A stretch of 6,686 nucleotides of DNA. Source: Thermoproteota archaeon (lineage in GTDB: Archaea; Thermoproteota; EX4484-205; JAAOZP01). The position numbers and the translations under genes were made by a program. The notes beneath the pieces were generated by a model. That model made no database searches and was not told the origin of the DNA. It was given only the letters and a program-made list of their open reading frames with translations. This document shows positions 4,679-6,686 of this stretch, piece after piece (positions within the stretch are counted from its first letter, which is position 1; each line of letters begins with the position of its first letter). Location: contig JAOAJQ010000069.1 in the NCBI GenBank assembly GCA_026414125.1, forward strand, positions 1 to 6,686, given 5' to 3'.

Positions 4679-5132
4679 TTAAGGCTGCCATAGGATCACC
4701 AGTAGACAGGGTAATATCCCTCCTACCAGTATGAGTAAGTCTTGAGAAAAACGGCATTTTTCTCGGACTGCTGTACCATAGTACTCATTGATCATTTTCA
4801 AGAACAAATCATAAGAATTCCTTCCTAATTTCCTGTACACATTCAGATCAGCTTGTATTTCATTCAACCTGACGATAAAGAGCGTAAAGAAACTTAAGAA
4901 GAGAATAAACATTAAGATAAAAAAACTGTTCAACAAGCCTACATTGTATATTATGGATAAATAGAGAAAGACAACGTTTCCAACAAGAAACGAACAGAGA
5001 AACCATATTTTAGTTATATGATGCCCCATGATATGTGCATATATTAAGCTGCCTAGCTGAGTCGCACGCGAGAAGGGACTGTGCGTATTCCGCTCTTAGA
5101 GGTTTCAGCAATCTGGCAGCCATACTAAGCAT
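4679..5132 (-). pseudogene. Degenerate M48/HtpX-like membrane metallopeptidase
   Basis: The 3' part (4679-5029) encodes two membrane helices (residues 9-28 and 34-53 from ATG 5029), then RLNEIQADLNVYRKLG, then a third hydrophobic segment (97-113). Just before that ATG the same frame reads A-H-I-M-G-H-H. Order and spacing match M48 peptidases: HExxH, a two-helix hairpin, then the third zinc ligand in ExxAD (E at 4861-4859, D at 4849-4847). The catalytic glutamate of HExxH is replaced by isoleucine (ATC, 5032-5030). This frame has no start upstream of 5029 and hits TAA at 5098-5096. A second frame, open upstream to 5210, supplies a possible N-terminus from ATG 5132 (MLSMAARLLKPLRAEYAQS), so a frameshift lies near 5060-5095. 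It is either a dead gene or a truncated pseudo-protease. Confidence 0.55.
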
Positions 5133-5142
5133 TCTGAAGAAA

Positions 5143-5152
5143 ACTTTAATTC
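5143..5152. promoter_or_regulatory. Shared A/T box between divergent genes
   Basis: CTTTAATTCT on the plus strand lies about 24 bases before the ATG at 5172. On the minus strand the same bases (AGAATTAAAG) lie about 16-20 bases before the ATG at 5132. One near-symmetrical box could serve both directions. The plus-strand geometry is the better fit. Confidence 0.4.
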
Positions 5153-5171
5153 TAAGATAACGGTTAAAGAT

Positions 5172-5636
5172 ATGCTGATGAGCATACGATTCATAAGCCT
5201 TTCTCAGCATGATGCCTACTACCTTATATTAAGCTACCTAGCTAGGAAAGGGATGCGTGTTACAAGCGTCTCTCCACCAAACCGTATAGAAGTAGTTTTC
5301 GGGTCTTTGGTCAGCTTCACTCCCAGAAGGGGAAGGGGCACTGCGATAATCAACATAACGCAGGAGGATAAGGGGTCACGCATAATAATAAATTTTAATC
5401 TTTCTCTAGCGTTCCTCTTCCCGAGCTTTGTGGTTATGCTCATAGTCCCCTTTCTCATAGCTGTTCTCTCCATGCTACCCATACCGGAAGGTTTCTTCTT
5501 ACCCATGGTTTGCGTGGTTTTCCTCGCTATCCCACTCTTTTTATACGTATGGGACGTAGGGAAGGCGAAAGACAGCTTTATGGATGATTTTGACGCGTTC
5601 CTAGCATCACTTCAGGAAAAAAGCATCCCATCTTAG
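5172..5636 (+). CDS. Two-TM membrane protein of unknown function
   Basis: This 154-residue protein has a soluble N-terminal part (about 1-77) with alternating strands (RIEVVFGSLVSF, GTAIINITQ, SRIIINFNLS). A membrane hairpin follows (79-101 and 108-128, with the turn LPIPEGFF), then a short acidic helix, DSFMDDFDAFLASLQEK (134-150). Both termini should face the same side of the membrane, probably the cytoplasm. The first helix contains SQHDAYYLILSYLARKG. I do not recognise the family. The ATG at 5172 is followed by a second ATG at 5178, and the TATA box at 5143 favours the first with almost no leader. It is divergent from the M48-like gene, with which it may share a promoter. Confidence 0.7.
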   Translation: MLMSIRFISLSQHDAYYLILSYLARKGMRVTSVSPPNRIEVVFGSLVSFTPRRGRGTAIINITQEDKGSRIIINFNLSLAFLFPSFVVMLIVPFLIAVLSMLPIPEGFFLPMVCVVFLAIPLFLYVWDVGKAKDSFMDDFDAFLASLQEKSIPS

Positions 5637-5780
5637 GTGACGCTGCCGCAGCCATTTTCACAATTCTCTAGGCAGTCCAGGTATTCCCGATTTTATTCAC
5701 ATCATAGGGTGCGCAGATTTTTGAGGAACTGGTCTGCAGCCGTCGTGAATATGCGGTGGAAAAGGCTTCGACTGGCTAAA

Positions 5781-5791
5781 GGCTTATGAGA
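5781..5791 (+). promoter_or_regulatory. Weak TATA-like box of the DUF1294 gene
   Basis: GGCTTATGAGA lies about 20-28 bases before the TTG at 5809. The match is weak, but the spacing is right for a leaderless transcript. Confidence 0.25.
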
Positions 5792-5808
5792 AGCCTATTT
5801 GGAAATGA

Positions 5809-6090
5809 TTGCCGATTGGATGGTTGCTGGCAGTAGGAGTGATCCAGGAATACCTCTTACTCGTGAACATTATGGGATTCCTCCTCATGGGCTTCGACAA
5901 GCTGATGGCGATTCAAAAAGGCGGAAGGGTCTCTGAGAAAACGTTTTTCGCGATCTCTGCAGTAGGAGGGCCCTTCGGAGTCTTTCTGGGGATGCTGGTC
6001 TTCCGCCATAAGACTAGGAACACCTATTTCTAGTCTTTCATCGTGCTGATGCTCGTCATATACGCCCTTATTCTCATTGTTTCGGCTTGA
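5809..6090 (+). pseudogene. DUF1294 membrane protein interrupted by in-frame TAG
   Basis: The first frame codes for 74 residues: a hydrophobic start, then GFLLMGFDKLMAIQKGGRVS (23-42), then AVGGPFGVFLGMLVFRHKTR (51-70). The FDK, R-V-S/P-E and RHKT elements are hallmarks of DUF1294, a small membrane family of unknown function. It stops at TAG 6031-6033 directly after RNTYF. The same frame continues with SFIVLMLVIYALILIVSA to TGA at 6088-6090, which is the missing C-terminal membrane helix of the family. The TAG therefore cuts the gene, and a single change such as AAG or CAG to TAG would explain it. A TGA directly precedes the TTG at 5809, and later TTG (5824) or GTG (5839) starts are possible. 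A truncated but stable protein cannot be excluded. Confidence 0.75.
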
Positions 6091-6120
6091 TTCCGGCTTT
6101 TCACAAGGTTAATAAAGCAT

Positions 6121-6130
6121 ATTTATAAAA
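6121..6130 (+). promoter_or_regulatory. TATA box of the 59-residue membrane protein gene
   Basis: ATTTATAAAA is a near-consensus archaeal TATA box, centred about 21-22 bases before the ATG at 6147. It implies a leaderless transcript. Confidence 0.65.
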
Positions 6131-6146
6131 ATCCAAGTGAGCAGGT

Positions 6147-6326
6147 ATGAGTGGCGGTAAGGCGGATATTGTACTCGTGTTTTTCCTTGCGATCGTATTC
6201 ATTGGGGTTGTTTGGCTTATCGTGCAGACATTTGGAGATTTTCTGTCTCCTCCACTCCTGTTGATAATCATAGGGCTGACTGGGATAGTCATCTTCTACT
6301 TTTACAGGAGAATTGCCGGCGATTAA
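6147..6326 (+). CDS. 59-residue two-TM membrane protein
   Basis: The product starts MSGGKADIVLVFFLAIVFIG and has two membrane helices (about 8-28 and 35-53) joined by a short turn (TFGDFLSPP). It ends in a positively charged tail (YRRIAGD). The basic tail and the short polar N-terminus suggest both ends are cytoplasmic. A near-consensus TATA box at 6121 at leaderless spacing strongly supports transcription and the ATG start. The coding frame also reads as clean membrane protein. I do not recognise a family. It follows the DUF1294 gene by 56 bases but has its own promoter, so it is probably a separate unit. Confidence 0.6.
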   Translation: MSGGKADIVLVFFLAIVFIGVVWLIVQTFGDFLSPPLLLIIIGLTGIVIFYFYRRIAGD

Positions 6327-6421
6327 CAATAGCACATGCTGCTTGAATGCGGTGAGGCTTTAACAAATAGTTTCTTAACAGTATGAGAAGCCCGTGACAA
6401 GCTCGGCGATAGAGAGTAATG

Positions 6422-6435
6422 TTTTAAAGCTTATC
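6422..6435 (+). promoter_or_regulatory. Candidate TATA region of the SDR-like gene
   Basis: TTTTAAAGCTTATC holds two overlapping TATA-like stretches, 28-41 bases before the ATG at 6463. They would give a very short leader. Confidence 0.35.
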
Positions 6436-6462
6436 AGCCCTGAAACAAACTGTGAGTTAAGG

Positions 6463-6686
6463 ATGAAGGTTTTTATAGTCGGAGGTACCGGGCTCCTAGG
6501 CTCGGCTGGAGCGGCTGAACTGATTAGACGTGGGCATTCGGTAAGGTCGATCGCACTGCCGCCTATTCCGAAGGGTGCAAATCTTCCCAGTGAAATGGAG
6601 CTAATACTAGGGAATATGAACGAGATGTCTGACGAGGAGATTAAGAGGCTGATGGAGGGCTGTGAGGGTTTTGTTTTCGCTGCAGG
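6463..6686 (+). CDS. NAD(P)-dependent epimerase/dehydratase-like protein (SDR), 5' part
   Basis: The first 74 codons are visible and the gene runs off the right edge. It opens MKVFIVGGTGLLGSAGAAEL, a beta strand followed by the glycine motif G7-x-x-G10-x-x-G13 of extended short-chain dehydrogenases, which binds the NAD(P) pyrophosphate. The usual next elements follow: a second strand (HSVRSIAL), a strand ending in a gap filled by the LILGNMNEMS segment, and GCEGFVFAAG, the strand 4 motif. The substrate cannot be judged because the YxxxK catalytic part is outside the window. Sugar-nucleotide epimerases and dehydratases, and divergent NAD(P)-binding reductases, are the likely groups. Confidence 0.8.
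   Translation, partial: MKVFIVGGTGLLGSAGAAELIRRGHSVRSIALPPIPKGANLPSEMELILGNMNEMSDEEIKRLMEGCEGFVFAA

Noticed and set aside
5637..5700. GACGCTGCCGCAGCCATTTTCACAA and a later CTCTAGGCAGTCCAGGT look faintly like ppsA tail bases 886-965.
   Set aside because: Only short patches agree, with gaps, and no reading frame keeps the motif. Chance similarity is more likely than a fourth tail.
6031..6033. TAG as a pyrrolysine codon in the DUF1294 gene.
   Set aside because: Pyrrolysine use is known from methylamine-using methanogens and a few other lineages. Nothing here suggests that machinery, and a nonsense mutation is simpler.
6101..6335. Two minus-strand ORFs of 63 and 70 codons over the 59-residue membrane protein gene.
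   Set aside because: The plus-strand ORF has a near-consensus TATA box at the correct distance and a clean two-helix product. The minus ORFs have neither.
1..6686. Search by eye for CRISPR arrays, tRNA or rRNA genes, insertion sequence ends, and transposase or integrase genes.
   Set aside because: No regularly spaced short repeats, tRNA T-arm or anticodon arrangements, or recombinase motifs were seen. This was reading by eye, not a computed search.

Overview
The window reads as chromosomal DNA of a hyperthermophilic crenarchaeon (Thermoproteota, perhaps Desulfurococcales-like). The protein families are archaeal. Several genes have an archaeal TATA box about 22-30 nt before the start codon and little or no leader. 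Others use GGTGA or GGAGAGGT Shine-Dalgarno sites, and TTG and GTG starts occur. The lineage is inferred from style, not from a marker gene.

Region 1 (1-2654) is a toxin-antitoxin island built around repeated 3' ends of a phosphoenolpyruvate synthase (ppsA) gene. The end of one ppsA copy enters from the left edge (1-49). A convergent MntA-HepT toxin-antitoxin operon follows (60-697, minus), then a detached ppsA tail (841-1011), then a small, apparently decaying pair of antitoxin-like ORFs (1063-1388). After these come an orphan 32-codon ORF, a DUF433/DUF5615 antitoxin-toxin pair (1633-2242), a third ppsA tail (2254-2424), and a small frameshifted gene 13 bases beyond it with a good ribosome site (2438-2654). 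The two complete tails begin at exactly the same codon with 20 identical bases, then diverge mostly at third codon positions. I infer that the 3' end of ppsA served as an insertion site. Each arriving toxin-antitoxin cassette would have brought a replacement tail and pushed the older one downstream. No integrase or transposase is in the window.

Region 2 (2771-4467) holds a class I SAM-dependent methyltransferase and a five-segment DUF4013 membrane protein with a nine-proline C-terminal tail, both on the minus strand. A possible small broken ORF lies between them. A near-perfect palindrome lies upstream of the DUF4013 gene.

Region 3 (4679-6686) is made of small membrane proteins. One is a degenerate M48/HtpX-like metallopeptidase whose HExxH motif reads H-I-M-G-H (minus). 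A divergent two-TM protein of unknown function follows, then a DUF1294 protein cut by an in-frame TAG before its last membrane helix, and a 59-residue two-TM protein behind a clear TATA box. The window ends inside an NAD(P)-binding SDR/epimerase-like gene.

At least five reading frames look broken: the second ppsA tail, the gene at 2438, the M48 gene, the DUF1294 gene and the antitoxin pair. The window therefore looks like an accessory, decaying locus. Sequencing error cannot be excluded for the single-base frameshifts.
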